DNA of 39,947 nucleotides from an uncultured Clostridia bacterium (GCA_944393605.1 CALYAO010000003.1:1-39947), one strand, 5' to 3'. Numbered from the stretch's first letter, positions 26,358-37,199 are shown. Made by a program: numbers and translations. Notes: a model not told the origin generated them from the letters alone.

Positions 26358-26747
26358 TTAGGTTTTTCGTTCAAATTTGGTCTGACATTTCGCACAGGTG
26401 ATGCGGATTTTTCCCTTTCCGCGCGGCACCCGCAGCTTTTGCCCACAGTTGGGACAGGTGAAATGTTTATAGTATTTGTGCTCCGCATGGCGCTGCTTCT
26501 GCCTGTCAAACCAACCGCGCGCACCATTCCAAATCTGCAGGAATTTGGCGTTTTCCGCATTGCGCCGCACATGGTTGCGGGAGAGAATGCGGAATAGGCA
26601 AAGCGCGATCAGCAGAATGGCGAGCAGTGTCAGCGGGTAAAAAAACAGCCGGCCGATGAGCGTCAGCGCCATGGACAGGACAAAGAGCGCAAGCGTGAGC
26701 TGGTCAGGCCCGTGCCTGCCGGCCAGAAATTGATAAAGCCAGTTCAT
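26358..26747 (-). CDS. Membrane protein with C-terminal zinc ribbon
   Basis: This is a small protein of 129 aa. Two hydrophobic helices (about residues 16-55) are followed by a basic stretch (NHVRRNAENAKFLQIWNGARGWFDRQ, residues about 58-83) and a zinc ribbon with CPNC and CAKC (about residues 98-120). The start at 26747 has a GAGATGGG site. I recognise no named family beyond 'zinc-ribbon membrane protein'. It converges on the yunB-like gene and is divergent from rpoB. Nothing suggests that it is broken. Confidence 0.8.
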   Translation of the reverse strand: MNWLYQFLAGRHGPDQLTLALFVLSMALTLIGRLFFYPLTLLAILLIALCLFRILSRNHVRRNAENAKFLQIWNGARGWFDRQKQRHAEHKYYKHFTCPNCGQKLRVPRGKGKIRITCAKCQTKFERKT

Positions 26748-26881
26748 AGGATCCCATCTCTTTCTTCAAAACATGTTTTCCATTCATAGTATACCATGCC
26801 TTCTGCCAAAACACAAATGAACAATTTGAAAATTTTTGCAAGCGGACCGTCATTTTTTCCAAAATTTTTTTCAATTTATCG

Positions 26882-26910
26882 TTGACATCTTGCAAAGTGT
26901 GTGATAACAT
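26882..26910 (+). promoter_or_regulatory. Sigma-A promoter of rpoBC
   Basis: TTGACA (26882-26887) and TAACAT (26905-26910) are exactly 17 bp apart. Transcription from here would give a leader of about 315 nt before rpoB. Confidence 0.78.
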
Positions 26911-26935
26911 ATAAAATTGTATCGTTAGTTTCAAA

Positions 26936-27000
26936 ATGGGGTTATTATGCACAAAACGGTGCGTTGACTTGTGCAATTTGCCCCATGGCAAGGCGTTTTT
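26936..27000 (+). promoter_or_regulatory. Terminator-like attenuator hairpin in the rpoBC leader
   Basis: ATGGGG (26936-26941) pairs with CCCCAT (26981-26986), and TGCACAA (26948-26954) pairs with TTGTGCA (26969-26975), with an internal loop between. GGCAAGGCGTTTTTCTTG follows, giving a short U-run. It begins about 20 nt after the predicted transcription start, so premature termination could limit rpoBC expression (inference). Confidence 0.5.
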
Positions 27001-27080
27001 CTTGTCTACTTTGTATACTTTACGGTATGTGATGAAACTTGATATAGAGGTTACGGTTGTAACAACAGACCAATTGGAAG

Positions 27081-27176
27081 AGGAAACACAGAAACTGGCT
27101 GGTTGATCGCATCTGCCGGACGTTTGCCCCAAGTCGTGCGGGCAATAACGCGGGCAGGAAAAACCCTGTGTTTTCT
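27081..27176 (+). ncRNA. Folded leader element upstream of rpoB
   Basis: Three nested helices can form. P1 pairs AGGAAACACAG (27081-27091) with CTGTGTTTTCT (27166-27176). P2 pairs CTGCC (27113-27117) with GGCAG (27153-27157). P3 pairs CGTT and GCCC (27121-27129) with GGGC and AACG (27140-27150) around a 10-nt loop. It lies 55 nt before the rpoB start. It resembles no leader I can name, and no rplJL genes precede it. Confidence 0.4.
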
Positions 27177-27231
27177 TTGCGTGTTCTAAAAAACATGGGA
27201 TTGGTACAAAAAATTTGAGGTGATTGCGTAA

Positions 27232-30200
27232 ATGGTACATCCGATTCAACTGGGCAAAAACGAGAGAATGAGCTTTGCCAAAATTGATGAAGTCTTGGAA
27301 ATGCCCAACCTCATCGAGGTACAGAAAAACTCCTATGACTGGTTCCTCCAGGAGGGGTTAAAGGAGGTGTTCCACGACATCTCCCCCATCACGGACTACA
27401 CCGGCAATTTGATCCTAGAGTTCATTGACTACAAGCTGGAGGAAGATAAGATCAAGTATCCGGTGGAGGAGTGCAAGGAGCGGGACGTGAACTATGCCGC
27501 GCCGCTGAAAGCCCGCGTTCGCCTCATTAATAAGGAGACGGGTGAGGTCAAAGAGCAGGAGATCTTCATGGGTGACTTCCCGCTCATGACGGAGCAAGGA
27601 ACATTTATCATCAACGGGGCCGAGCGTGTCGTCGTATCCCAGTTGGTGCGTTCTCCGGGCATCTACTTTGGCATGGAATATGACAAAGTGGGTAAAAAGC
27701 TGTTCTCCGCGACGGTGATTCCTTACCGCGGCGCATGGCTGGAGTATGAGAATGACTCCAACGATGTGTTCTCGGCGCGTATTGACCGCACCAGAAAGCT
27801 GCCCATCACAGTGCTGATCCGCGCGCTGGGCGTGGAGACGGATGCGGAGATTTTGGATATGTTCGGCGAGAGCGAGCTCATGCTGGCAACGCTGGACAAG
27901 AGCCCGGTTAAGACGCAGGATGAGGCCTTGATTGAGATCTATAAAAAACTCCGCCCGGGTGAGCCGCCGACGGTGGAAAATGCAAAATCGCTGCTGTTTG
28001 GGCTGCTGTTTGACCCCAAACGGTATGATTTGGCGCGCGTTGGCCGGTATAAGTTTAACAAGAAGCTTGCCATCGGGCCTCGGATCGCCGGTTTTGTGGC
28101 AAACGCCGACATCGTAAACCCCTTAACAGGTGAAATCCTGGTGAGCAAGGGGGAATCCATCAGCAAACAGAAGGCGCGCGAGGTGGAAGCGTGCGGCGTC
28201 AACGAGGTACATCTCGACATCGAGGGGCATGACCTCAAGGTGTTCTCCAACGGCATGGTGGACATCCATAACTATGTGGATTTTGATATCTCCAGCCTGC
28301 ATATTCGCGAGAAGGTCAAATATGACGTTCTGATGGATATTTTGGAGAACAACAAGACGGATGAGGACCGGCTCATGCAGCTGCGCTACCGCATCGACGA
28401 ACTGATCCCCAAGCATATCGTGATGGAGGACATCATGGCTTCCATCAATTACCATATCTGCCTGTGCTATGGCAACGGCACAACGGATGACATCGACCAT
28501 CTGGGCAACCGCCGCGTGCGGTGCGTGGGTGAGCTGCTCCAGAACCAGTTCCGGATTGGCCTGTCCCGCATGGAGCGCGTGGTGCGGGAGCGCATGACCA
28601 TCCAGGATCTGGATATTGTGACGCCCCAGGCGCTCATCAACATCCGGCCCGTGGTGGCGACCATCGAGGCGTTCTTCGGCTCCTCCCAGCTGTCCCAGTT
28701 TATGGACCACTTAAATCCGCTGTCCGAGCTGACGCATAAGCGGCGTCTGTCCGCGCTGGGGCCGGGCGGCCTGTCCCGTGACCGTGCGGGCTTTGAGGTG
28801 CGCGACGTGCACCATTCGCACTATTCGCGCATGTGTCCCATTGAGACGCCGGAAGGCCCGAACATCGGTCTGATTTCCTCCCTGTCCACCTATGCGCGCG
28901 TGAACGAGCATGGCTTCATCGAAGCGCCCTACCGCCGCGTGGACAAGGAAACGGGCGTTGTGACGGACGAGGTCACCTATATGACGGCCGACGTGGAGGA
29001 TGAGTACATCATCGCGCAGGCCAATGAGCCGCTGGACGAGAGCAGACGCTTCAAAAATAAGAAGATCACGGCGCGGTATAAGGATGAGATCCTGGAAGTG
29101 GAAGCCGACCGCATTGACTATATGGACGTTTCGCCCAAACAGATGGTATCCGTTGCGACGGCCATGATCCCCTTCCTGGAAAATGACGACGCAAACCGAG
29201 CCCTGATGGGCGCGAACATGCAGCGGCAGGCGGTGCCGCTGTTGGTGACCGATTCTCCCATCGTCGGGACGGGCATCGAGTACAAGGCCGCCAAGGATTC
29301 GGGCGTCGTGGTGCTGGCCAAAGAAGATGGTATTGTGGAGAAGGTCGCGGCGGACGAGATCGTGATCAAAACCAACAGCGGCGAGCACCAAAAGTATAAG
29401 CTGATCAAGTTTGTGCGTTCCAACCAGGGGACGTGTATCAACCAGAAGCCCACTGTTTCGCAGGGTGAGATCGTGAAAAAAGGAGACATCATTGCGGATG
29501 GTCCTGCGACCTGCAACGGTGAGATTGCGCTGGGCAAGAACATCCTGATTGGGTTCATGACCTGGGAGGGCTATAACTACGAGGACGCTGTGCTCATTAA
29601 CGAGAAACTGGTGCGCAACGACGTGTACACCTCCATCCACATTGAGGAATACGAGTGTGAGGCGCGGGATACCAAGCTGGGCAGCGAGGAGATCACGCGC
29701 GACATCCCCAACGTGGGGGAGGATGCGCTAAAGGACCTCGATGAGCGCGGGATCATCCGCGTGGGCGCCGAGGTGCGCTCGGGGGATATCCTGGTGGGGA
29801 AGGTGACGCCCAAGGGCGAGACGGAACTCACCGCGGAAGAGCGCCTGCTCCGCGCCATCTTTGGCGAGAAGGCGCGTGAGGTGCGGGACACCTCCCTGCG
29901 TGTGCCGCATGGCGAAGCGGGCATCATTGTGGACGTGATTGTATTCGATCGGGAGAAGGGAGACGAGCTGCCGCCCGGCGTCAACCAGCTGGTGCGGTGT
30001 TACATCGCGCAGAAGCGCAAGATCTCGGTGGGCGATAAGATGGCGGGCCGGCACGGGAACAAGGGTGTTATTTCCCGCATCCTGCCTGAGGAGGATATGC
30101 CCTTCCTGCCTGACGGGACGCCGCTGGAAATCGTGCTGAACCCCTTGGGCGTGCCTTCGCGTATGAACATCGGGCAGGTCCTAGAGGTGCACTTGGGCCG

Positions 30201-30987
30201 TGCTGCGAAGAAGCTGGGCTGGAAGATTGCAACACCCGTCTTTGACGGCGCGAATGAAAACGACATCATGGATACGCTGGAGCAGGCCGGCTTTGACCGG
30301 GATGGCAAGACGGTGCTCTATGACGGGCGCACGGGTGAGCCGTTTGACAACCGCGTAACCGTAGGATATATGTACTACCTCAAGCTGGCGCATCTGGTGG
30401 ATGACAAGATTCACGCGCGTTCCACTGGGCCGTACTCGCTGGTGACCCAGCAGCCGCTGGGCGGTAAGGCGCAGTTCGGCGGGCAGCGGTTCGGTGAGAT
30501 GGAAGTGTGGGCGCTGGAGGCATATGGCGCGGCATACACGCTCCAGGAGATTCTGACCGTCAAGTCGGATGATATCATTGGGCGCGTCAAGACCTATGAG
30601 TCCATCGTAAAGGGCGAAAGCGTGCCGCGGCCTGGGATTCCGGAATCCTTTAAGGTGCTCATCAAAGAGCTCCAGAGCTTGGCGCTGGATGTGAAGGTGT
30701 TGGGTGCTGACCTCGAGGAGGTCGTCTTAAAAGACACCTCAGAGGAAGAGGATTATGCCAAGAACATGTCCATCCGGGATGACGGCACCGCGTTCATCAA
30801 CCTGGACCTCGAGGAGGAGGACGAGGAGGATGAGATTGCGGGCGAGGATGAAGTGGTAGACGACATGGATGAGGACATCCTGGCGGATGCCATTGAGCAG
30901 GAAAATCAGCTGGCAGACGTGGATGACGAAGAAGATGAATTTGAAGATGACAGCGATTTCCTGGACGATGACGACCTGGATTTCTAA
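27232..30987 (+). CDS. rpoB: DNA-directed RNA polymerase subunit beta
   Basis: This is the beta subunit of RNA polymerase, 1251 aa. The start at 27232 follows GAGGTGA by eight bases. The rifampicin region [20 protein letters not shown]...[12 protein letters not shown] is intact; D492, H502 and S507 correspond to E. coli D516, H526 and S531, all unmutated, while residues 493-494 are His-Leu. The catalytic-side motifs [10 protein letters not shown] and [10 protein letters not shown] are present, as is [25 protein letters not shown] near the C-terminus. The last 65 or so residues are extremely acidic (long Asp/Glu runs), an extension beyond the conserved core. It is followed at 67 nt by rpoC. 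Confidence 0.98.
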   Translation: MVHPIQLGKNERMSFAKIDEVLEMPNLIEVQKNSYDWFLQEGLKEVFHDISPITDYTGNLILEFIDYKLEEDKIKYPVEECKERDVNYAAPLKARVRLINKETGEVKEQEIFMGDFPLMTEQGTFIINGAERVVVSQLVRSPGIYFGMEYDKVGKKLFSATVIPYRGAWLEYENDSNDVFSARIDRTRKLPITVLIRALGVETDAEILDMFGESELMLATLDKSPVKTQDEALIEIYKKLRPGEPPTVENAKSLLFGLLFDPKRYDLARVGRYKFNKKLAIGPRIAGFVANADIVNPLTGEILVSKGESISKQKAREVEACGVNEVHLDIEGHDLKVFSNGMVDIHNYVDFDISSLHIREKVKYDVLMDILENNKTDEDRLMQLRYRIDELIPKHIVMEDIMASINYHICLCYGNGTTDDIDHLGNRRVRCVGELLQNQFRIGLSRMERVVRERMTIQDLDIVTPQALINIRPVVATIEAFFGSSQLSQFMDHLNPLSELTHKRRLSALGPGGLSRDRAGFEVRDVHHSHYSRMCPIETPEGPNIGLISSLSTYARVNEHGFIEAPYRRVDKETGVVTDEVTYMTADVEDEYIIAQANEPLDESRRFKNKKITARYKDEILEVEADRIDYMDVSPKQMVSVATAMIPFLENDDANRALMGANMQRQAVPLLVTDSPIVGTGIEYKAAKDSGVVVLAKEDGIVEKVAADEIVIKTNSGEHQKYKLIKFVRSNQGTCINQKPTVSQGEIVKKGDIIADGPATCNGEIALGKNILIGFMTWEGYNYEDAVLINEKLVRNDVYTSIHIEEYECEARDTKLGSEEITRDIPNVGEDALKDLDERGIIRVGAEVRSGDILVGKVTPKGETELTAEERLLRAIFGEKAREVRDTSLRVPHGEAGIIVDVIVFDREKGDELPPGVNQLVRCYIAQKRKISVGDKMAGRHGNKGVISRILPEEDMPFLPDGTPLEIVLNPLGVPSRMNIGQVLEVHLGRAAKKLGWKIATPVFDGANENDIMDTLEQAGFDRDGKTVLYDGRTGEPFDNRVTVGYMYYLKLAHLVDDKIHARSTGPYSLVTQQPLGGKAQFGGQRFGEMEVWALEAYGAAYTLQEILTVKSDDIIGRVKTYESIVKGESVPRPGIPESFKVLIKELQSLALDVKVLGADLEEVVLKDTSEEEDYAKNMSIRDDGTAFINLDLEEEDEEDEIAGEDEVVDDMDEDILADAIEQENQLADVDDEEDEFEDDSDFLDDDDLDF

Positions 30988-31054
30988 AGGCAGGCATGGA
31001 AACTGGCAGGAAGGATGAATCCTGTTTGATTACGCGAGAATGGAGATGGAGCCG

Positions 31055-34000
31055 TTGGTAGAATTTAATACATTTGAGGCGATCAAGATCGGCCTCGCGT
31101 CCCCCGAGAAAATCCGGGAATGGTCACATGGCGAGGTCAAAAAGCCAGAGACCATCAATTATAGAACCCTAAAGCCAGAGCGGGATGGTCTGTTCTGTGA
31201 GCGGATTTTTGGGCCCACCAAGGACTGGGAGTGTCACTGCGGCAAGTACAAGCGCATCCGCTACAAGGGCGTCGTCTGTGACCGCTGCGGAGTGGAAGTG
31301 ACGCGTGCGCGCGTCCGCCGGGAGCGCATGGGGCACATTGAGCTGGCCGCCCCCGTGTCCCATATCTGGTATTTTAAGGGCATTCCGTCCCGCATGGGGC
31401 TGCTGCTGGATATTTCCCCCCGGGTGCTGGAGAAGGTGCTGTATTTTGCATCCTACATCGTGATTGATCCCGGAACGCGGACGGAGCTGGAGAAGAAGCA
31501 GATTTTAAGTGAGAAGGAATACCGCGATTATCTGGAAAAATACGGAAATCGCTTTAAGGCGGCCATGGGCGCCGAGGCCATCAAAGAGCTGCTCATGGAG
31601 ATTGACCTGGAGCAGGAATCCCAGGAGCTGAAGGCCGAGCTGGAGACTGCAAACGGGCAGAAAAAGGTCAAGCTCATTAAGCGCCTAGAGGTTGTGGAGG
31701 CCTTCCGGCAGTCGGGCAACCGGCCCGAGTGGATGATTATGGATGTCATCCCCGTAATCCCCCCCGACTTGCGCCCCATGGTGCAGCTGGACGGCGGGCG
31801 GTTTGCGACGAGTGATTTAAATGACCTGTACCGCCGCGTCATCAACCGCAACAATCGCTTAAAGCGCCTGTTGGATCTCGGTGCACCCGACATTATCGTG
31901 CGCAATGAGAAGCGTATGCTGCAGGAAGCGGTGGATGCACTGATCGACAACGGCCGCTGCGGACGGCCCGTGACGGGGCCGGGCAACCGCGCTTTAAAGT
32001 CGTTGTCCGATATGCTAAAAGGCAAGCAGGGCCGCTTTCGTCAGAACCTCTTGGGTAAGCGCGTGGACTACTCGGGCCGTTCGGTTATCGTGGTGGGCCC
32101 TGAGCTCAAGATTTATCAGTGCGGCCTGCCCAAGGAGATGGCCATTGAGCTGTTCAAGCCCTTTGTCATGAAAAAGCTGGTCAACGATGGCCATGCACAT
32201 AATATCAAGAGCGCCAAGCGCATGGTGGAACGTCTGCGTCCGGAGGTATGGGACGTGCTGGAGGATGTCATCAAGGAGCATCCGGTGCTCTTAAACCGTG
32301 CGCCGACGCTGCACCGTCTGGGCATCCAGGCGTTTGAGCCCATCTTGGTGGAGGGCCGCGCGCTCAAGCTGCATCCGCTGGTGTGTACCGCGTACAATGC
32401 GGACTTTGACGGCGACCAAATGGCGGTGCACGTGCCGCTGTCCCCCGAGGCACAGGCGGAAGCCCGGTTCCTCATGCTGTCTGCCAACAACCTGCTCAAG
32501 CCGCAGGATGGCCGGCCGGTTGCCGTGCCGACGCAGGACATGGTGCTGGGTGCGTATTACCTGACCATGATCAACGACAAAGAGCCCGGCGTGGGTAAGG
32601 TCTTTGCCACCCCCAATGAGGCGCTTTTGGCATACACCAACGGCGTGGTGGGAATCCATGCACCCATCCGTGTGCGGATGACCAAGGAAGTGAATGGGAA
32701 AACCATTTCGGGCCTGATTGATGCGACGGTTGGCCGCCTCCTGTTTAATGAGAAAATCCCGCAGGACCTCGGCTTTGTGGATCGCAGCGACCCTGAGAAG
32801 GCGCTGAATTTGGAGATTGACTTCCTCTGCACCAAGGGGAAATTGGGTAAAATCATTGACAAGAGCATCCGGGTGCATGGTCTGACCGATACGGCGGGCG
32901 TGCTGGATGATATCAAGCGCATGGGCTTTAAGTATTCCACCCAGGGCGCGATCACGGTCAGTGTTTCGGATATGGAAGTGCCTGAAGCCAAACAGCAGTA
33001 TCTGGCGGATGCGGAAAAGGCCGTTGATAAGATCACTGCGCAGTTCCGGCGCGGTCTCATTTCGGAGGAAGAGCGCTATAATCTCGTCATTGCGACGTGG
33101 ACCGAAACCATCGACAAGGTCACCAAGGCGCTGATGGATAATCTCGATCAGTTTAACCCCATCTTCATGATGGCGGACTCTGGTGCGCGAGGCAGCCAGA
33201 ACCAGATTCGTCAGCTGGCCGGTATGCGCGGCCTGATGGCGGATACGTCGGGTAAAACGCTGGAAATCCCAATCCGTGCGAACTTCCGCGAGGGCTTAAA
33301 TGTTCTGGAGTATTTCATCTCCAGCCACGGTGCGCGCAAAGGTCTGGCGGATACAGCGCTGCGTACGGCGGACTCTGGATACCTCACCCGCCGCCTGGTG
33401 GATGTCAGCCAGGATGTCATCATCCGGGAGCATGACTGCGGCGATCATGAGGGCATCGAGGTCTTTGATATCAAGGACGGCAACGAGCTCATTGAGGGCA
33501 TCTTTGACCGGTTGAACGGCCGGTATACCATTGATCCGATTTGTCACCCCGAAACGGGCGAGGTGCTGGTGCCGGCGGATACGCTCATTACCGAGAAACT
33601 CGCACATTTGTGCGCAGATGCCGGCGTGAAGCGCGCGCGAATTCGCAGCGTTCTGACCTGTAAGGCAAAGGTGGGGATTTGTGCGAAGTGCTATGGCTCC
33701 AACCTGGCCAGCGGGGATGAGATTCCTGTCGGGGAAGCGGTTGGCATCATCGCGGCCCAGTCCATCGGTGAACCGGGCACGCAGCTCACCATGCGTACCT
33801 TCCATACGGGCGGTGTCGCAGGGGATGATATCACACAGGGTCTGCCCCGTGTGGAAGAGCTGTTTGAGGCGAGAAAACCCAAGGGTCTTGCCATCATCTC
33901 GGATATTGACGGGACGGTGCGCATTGAGGAGACCAAGAAGAAACGCGAGATTATCGTGACCAACAATGAGACGGGCGAGGCTGTGCCTTACCTGATTCCA

Positions 34001-34687
34001 TACGGTTCGCGCATCAAGGTGTCGGATGGGGATGTCCTGTCCGCGGGCGACGAGCTGACGGAGGGTTCCATCAATCCGCACGACATTCTTCGCATCAAGG
34101 GTGTGACGGCGGTTCAGCAGTATCTGACCCAGGAGGTCCAGCGTGTGTACCGGCTGCAGGGTGTGGATATCAATGACCGGCATATTGAAGTCATTGTGCG
34201 CCAGATGCTCAAGCGTGTACGTGTTGAGGAGCCGGGAGACACCGATATGCTGGCAGGCAGCTTGGTGGATGTGCATGAATTTGAGAAAAAGAATCAGATG
34301 GCGGAGGAAGCGGGTCAGACGCCTGCAACCTGCAACCGTGTGATTCTGGGAATCACCAAAGCGGCCCTTACAACGGACAGCTTCCTGTCCGCCGCCTCCT
34401 TCCAGGAGACCACCCGCGTACTCACTGAAGCGGCCATCAAGGGCAAGATCGATCCGTTGGTTGGCCTCAAGGAAAATGTCATCATCGGGAAATTGATTCC
34501 GGCTGGTACGGGGATGTCCATCTACAAGAACACGGAGGTGGAAGTGGAAGCCCCACAGTATGACTGGAATCTGGGGGATGAGGAAGATGCGGTCATCGAC
34601 CCTGTGAACCCATACAAAGATGAGTTCGAAAACACAGAGGATTATATTGAGATGGGCAGCTTTGTAGGAGAGCTGGAGGAGAAGTAA
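31055..34687 (+). CDS. rpoC: DNA-directed RNA polymerase subunit beta'
   Basis: This is the catalytic beta' subunit, 1210 aa from the chosen start. The TTG at 31055 aligns with the N-terminus of B. subtilis RpoC (MLDVNNFE against LVEFNTFE) and has GGAGA eight bases upstream. ATG 31040 is an alternative that adds five residues. The N-terminal zinc site ([20 protein letters not shown]), the active-site [16 protein letters not shown] near residue 450, the trigger-loop region [20 protein letters not shown] and the second zinc site [13 protein letters not shown] are all present. The gene ends in an acidic tail. It is co-transcribed with rpoB and ends at a terminator. Confidence 0.98.
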   Translation: MVEFNTFEAIKIGLASPEKIREWSHGEVKKPETINYRTLKPERDGLFCERIFGPTKDWECHCGKYKRIRYKGVVCDRCGVEVTRARVRRERMGHIELAAPVSHIWYFKGIPSRMGLLLDISPRVLEKVLYFASYIVIDPGTRTELEKKQILSEKEYRDYLEKYGNRFKAAMGAEAIKELLMEIDLEQESQELKAELETANGQKKVKLIKRLEVVEAFRQSGNRPEWMIMDVIPVIPPDLRPMVQLDGGRFATSDLNDLYRRVINRNNRLKRLLDLGAPDIIVRNEKRMLQEAVDALIDNGRCGRPVTGPGNRALKSLSDMLKGKQGRFRQNLLGKRVDYSGRSVIVVGPELKIYQCGLPKEMAIELFKPFVMKKLVNDGHAHNIKSAKRMVERLRPEVWDVLEDVIKEHPVLLNRAPTLHRLGIQAFEPILVEGRALKLHPLVCTAYNADFDGDQMAVHVPLSPEAQAEARFLMLSANNLLKPQDGRPVAVPTQDMVLGAYYLTMINDKEPGVGKVFATPNEALLAYTNGVVGIHAPIRVRMTKEVNGKTISGLIDATVGRLLFNEKIPQDLGFVDRSDPEKALNLEIDFLCTKGKLGKIIDKSIRVHGLTDTAGVLDDIKRMGFKYSTQGAITVSVSDMEVPEAKQQYLADAEKAVDKITAQFRRGLISEEERYNLVIATWTETIDKVTKALMDNLDQFNPIFMMADSGARGSQNQIRQLAGMRGLMADTSGKTLEIPIRANFREGLNVLEYFISSHGARKGLADTALRTADSGYLTRRLVDVSQDVIIREHDCGDHEGIEVFDIKDGNELIEGIFDRLNGRYTIDPICHPETGEVLVPADTLITEKLAHLCADAGVKRARIRSVLTCKAKVGICAKCYGSNLASGDEIPVGEAVGIIAAQSIGEPGTQLTMRTFHTGGVAGDDITQGLPRVEELFEARKPKGLAIISDIDGTVRIEETKKKREIIVTNNETGEAVPYLIPYGSRIKVSDGDVLSAGDELTEGSINPHDILRIKGVTAVQQYLTQEVQRVYRLQGVDINDRHIEVIVRQMLKRVRVEEPGDTDMLAGSLVDVHEFEKKNQMAEEAGQTPATCNRVILGITKAALTTDSFLSAASFQETTRVLTEAAIKGKIDPLVGLKENVIIGKLIPAGTGMSIYKNTEVEVEAPQYDWNLGDEEDAVIDPVNPYKDEFENTEDYIEMGSFVGELEEK

Positions 34688-34740
34688 CCCCCGAGAGGCG
34701 CTGCCATGCGGCTCAAAGAAGGCAAATGTCAATGAAATAG

Positions 34741-34780
34741 TCAAAAGGGCAGGCGGCATCGGTCGCTTGCCCTTTTTGAT
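34741..34780 (+). terminator. Intrinsic terminator of rpoBC
   Basis: TCAAAAGGGCAGGCG pairs with CGCTTGCCCTTTTTGA with one wobble, loop GCATCGGT, ending in TTTTT. It lies about 55 bp after the rpoC stop. Confidence 0.88.
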
Positions 34781-34825
34781 GGATAGGACACCGGGCAAGG
34801 AACTCGATAGAGTGCGCAGGTATAT

Positions 34826-34854
34826 TTGACAGCATTGACAAAATTTGATATGAT
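34826..34854 (+). promoter_or_regulatory. Sigma-A promoter of the CsoR-type gene
   Basis: TTGACA (34826-34831) and TATGAT (34849-34854) are 17 bp apart, 29 bp before the start codon. A second TTGACA (34835-34840) is too close to the -10 box. Confidence 0.8.
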
Positions 34855-34883
34855 AGCGATAAGTAAGAGAAGGAGGCGGACAT

Positions 34884-35159
34884 ATGAAACAATGTATGGA
34901 TGCGGACAATCTGCACAGAAGGCTCAGCAAGATTGTCGGACAGGTGCAGGCTGTGGATCGCATGGTGGATGAGGATGTCCCATGTGAGGATATCTTGGCG
35001 CAGATCAATGCGGCGAAGTCAGCGCTGCATAAGGTGGGGCAGGTGGTCTTGGAAGGTCACATCAAGCATTGTGTTCGGGACGGGATTGCACATGGCGATG
35101 CGGATAAGACGGTGGAAAGTTTTACAAAGGCCGTCGAGCGGTTTGCCAATATGACTTGA
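34884..35159 (+). CDS. csoR: CsoR/RcnR-family metal-sensing repressor
   Basis: This is an all-helical repressor of 91 aa that releases DNA on binding metal. The family signature is RRLSKIVGQVQAVDRMVDED followed by PCEDILAQINAAKSALHKVGQVVLEGHIKHC. The Cys-His-Cys set expected for Cu(I) sensors is present (C34, H59, C63). Other CsoR-like proteins sense sulfide or other metals, so copper is likely but not proven. AGGAGG precedes the start at 34884. It lies 145 bp before a P1B ATPase whose promoter carries inverted repeats of the CsoR-operator type. Confidence 0.9.
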   Translation: MKQCMDADNLHRRLSKIVGQVQAVDRMVDEDVPCEDILAQINAAKSALHKVGQVVLEGHIKHCVRDGIAHGDADKTVESFTKAVERFANMT

Positions 35160-35238
35160 GGATCCAAAGGATACGGCAATCGTCGTTTTGTCGTTTTATC
35201 AGAAGGCGGCAAACGCTTGCATAAAAAATTTTACCCCC

Positions 35239-35290
35239 TTGACAACCCATACCCCTATTGGTATAATATACCCATACCCGTGTGGGTATA
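35239..35290 (+). promoter_or_regulatory. ATPase promoter with two CsoR-type inverted repeats
   Basis: A consensus promoter, TTGACA (35239-35244) and TATAAT (35262-35267), has the ideal 17-bp spacing. Between the boxes lies ATACC-cctatt-GGTAT (35249-35264). Just downstream lies ATACCC-gtgt-GGGTAT (35274-35289), nested in TATACCCA...TGGGTATA (35267-35290). CsoR operators of this G/C-tract type are known upstream of copper genes, so a repressor bound here would block polymerase. Confidence 0.85.
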
Positions 35291-35303
35291 AGGAGGTGTC
35301 TGT

Positions 35304-37199
35304 ATGAAGAATGCGATGCGGAAACTGGAAAGCCTGCTCGAGCTGGGTGGCATGAAAAAGGACATTGTGCTGCTGATTCTCTCGGGAGCTGCGCTTTTGC
35401 TGAGTGTGCTGGATGTGCTCCCCCTGCCGTTTGATATGGCATGGGTCGCGATTGTGCTGTGCGGCATTCCGATCATTTTGGAAGCGGTGATTGGTCTGGT
35501 GACGGAATTTGATATCAAAGCGGATGTTTTGGTGTCCATTGCTCTGATCGCTTCGGTTGTCATCGGAGAGGATTTTGCGGCGGGGGAAGTCGCCTTTATT
35601 ATGCAGCTGGGTGCGCTGCTGGAGGATCTGACGGTCGCCAGGGCACGGGCCGGCATTGAAAAACTGGTGCATTTGACGCCGCAGACCGCAAGGGTTGTTT
35701 TGGACGGCGAAGAGCGAATCCTGCCGGCCGAACAGGTGCAGGTGGGGGATGTGCTGCGGGTTTTGCCGGGGGAAAGCGTGCCGGTGGACGGCGTCATTGT
35801 TGCGGGCCAAACCTCTGTAAACCAAGCTGTGATGACGGGGGAATCCTTGCCAGTTGACAAGACGGTTGGAGACGAAGTGTCCAGCGGTACCGTCAATCAG
35901 TTTGGTTCGTTTGACATGCGGGCGACCAAGGTGGGGGAGGACAGCTCCATCCAGCGCATGATCCGCCTGGTGCAGTCGGCAGACGCGGGAAAGGCCAAGA
36001 TTGTTGGCGTTGCGGACCGGTGGGCGACGTGGATTGTGGCCATTGCGCTTTCGGCTGCGGCTTTGACGTGGCTTGTCACGGGTGAGCCCATTCGGGCGGT
36101 CACCATATTGGTGGTATTCTGCCCCTGTGCGTTGGTGCTGGCGACGCCTACTGCAATCTTGGCTGCGATCGGCGATGCGACGAAGCATGGCTTTTTGGTC
36201 CGTGAGGGGGATGCGCTGGAACGTTTGGCACAGGTTCGCAAGATCGCCTTTGACAAAACCGGAACGCTGACCTATGGAATGCCTGAGGTGACGGCGGTTG
36301 TAAGTGCCCAGCCGGACTGCCCCGAGGCAGCGCTGTATGCCTTGGCCGCATCGGCGGAGGTTCGTTCGGAACATCCGTTGGGCAAAGCGGTTGTTCGCTG
36401 TTATCAGCAGCAGTATGGTACTACTGCCCCGCAGCCCGAGACGTTTGAGATGATGCCCGGGCGCGGCGTATCTGCTGCGGCGGATGGGAAGGCCATTCTG
36501 GCGGGAAATCAGGCGCTCATGAGCGCATATGGGGTTGAAATCCCCGCACAAACCGCAGCGGAAGCGGACCGCCATGTGGCCATGGGCTGTACCCTCATCT
36601 ATGTGGCGGTGGATGGTGTGATGGCGGGATTTTTGGCGCTGGCGGACGTTGTGCGCAAGGAGAGCAAGGCCATGATCGGGCGCTTGGCAGCGCTTGGCGT
36701 CCAGCCGGTTTTGCTGACGGGCGACCATGATGAAGCGGCGCGTACCATCGCTCAAGAACTGCAGATTGGGGAGGTGCATGCCAACTGCTTGCCCGAGGAC
36801 AAATTGGCCTGGATTGATGCATACCAGGCGCAAAAACAGCCTGTTTGCATGATTGGGGACGGCATTAACGATGCCCCCGCACTCAAAACCGCGATGGTTG
36901 GCATCGCGATGGGCGGCGTTGGAAGCGACATCGCCGTGGACGCGGCAGACATTGCGCTGGTGGACGATGAAGTGAAGGAACTGCCCCATCTGCTGGCGCT
37001 GGCCAAGCGCATGATGTTTACCATTCGATGCAACCTCTCTTTTTCGATGGCTTTGAACTTCCTTGCCATCGCTCTGGCGATTGCGGGAGTTCTGAACCCG
37101 GTGGTTGGCGCGCTGGTGCATAACGCCGGCTCGGTTGTTGTGATTGTCAATTCGGCGTTGCTCCTCAAATGGAAGAAGCGCGGGGGCGATTTGGCATGA
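35304..37199 (+). CDS. P1B-type heavy-metal-exporting ATPase, probably for copper or another soft metal
   Basis: This is a metal-transporting P-type ATPase of 631 aa with no N-terminal metal-binding domain. The membrane metal site CPC is C273-P-C275 (VVFCPCALVLATPTAI). The phosphorylation site is DKTGT (D317), the SEHPLG motif has H357, and the hinge GDGINDAPAL is intact. The last helix reads HNAGSVVVIVNSALLL (from H606), unlike the MSSS-type motif of Cu(I) CopA and resembling the HEGGT/NS motif of Zn/Cd or Co pumps, but with Asn for the acidic residue. The substrate is therefore uncertain. It is preceded by a CsoR-type gene and followed by a CxxC protein. Confidence 0.9.
   Translation: MKNAMRKLESLLELGGMKKDIVLLILSGAALLLSVLDVLPLPFDMAWVAIVLCGIPIILEAVIGLVTEFDIKADVLVSIALIASVVIGEDFAAGEVAFIMQLGALLEDLTVARARAGIEKLVHLTPQTARVVLDGEERILPAEQVQVGDVLRVLPGESVPVDGVIVAGQTSVNQAVMTGESLPVDKTVGDEVSSGTVNQFGSFDMRATKVGEDSSIQRMIRLVQSADAGKAKIVGVADRWATWIVAIALSAAALTWLVTGEPIRAVTILVVFCPCALVLATPTAILAAIGDATKHGFLVREGDALERLAQVRKIAFDKTGTLTYGMPEVTAVVSAQPDCPEAALYALAASAEVRSEHPLGKAVVRCYQQQYGTTAPQPETFEMMPGRGVSAAADGKAILAGNQALMSAYGVEIPAQTAAEADRHVAMGCTLIYVAVDGVMAGFLALADVVRKESKAMIGRLAALGVQPVLLTGDHDEAARTIAQELQIGEVHANCLPEDKLAWIDAYQAQKQPVCMIGDGINDAPALKTAMVGIAMGGVGSDIAVDAADIALVDDEVKELPHLLALAKRMMFTIRCNLSFSMALNFLAIALAIAGVLNPVVGALVHNAGSVVVIVNSALLLKWKKRGGDLA

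Noticed and set aside
26704-27249. 181-codon minus-strand open frame over the rpoB leader
   Set aside because: Biased composition, no start context, and it overlaps the zinc-ribbon gene and the rpoBC promoter; considered chance.
33296-35008. 570-codon minus-strand open frame antisense to rpoC
   Set aside because: It is a shadow of the strong codon bias of rpoC and matches no protein pattern.
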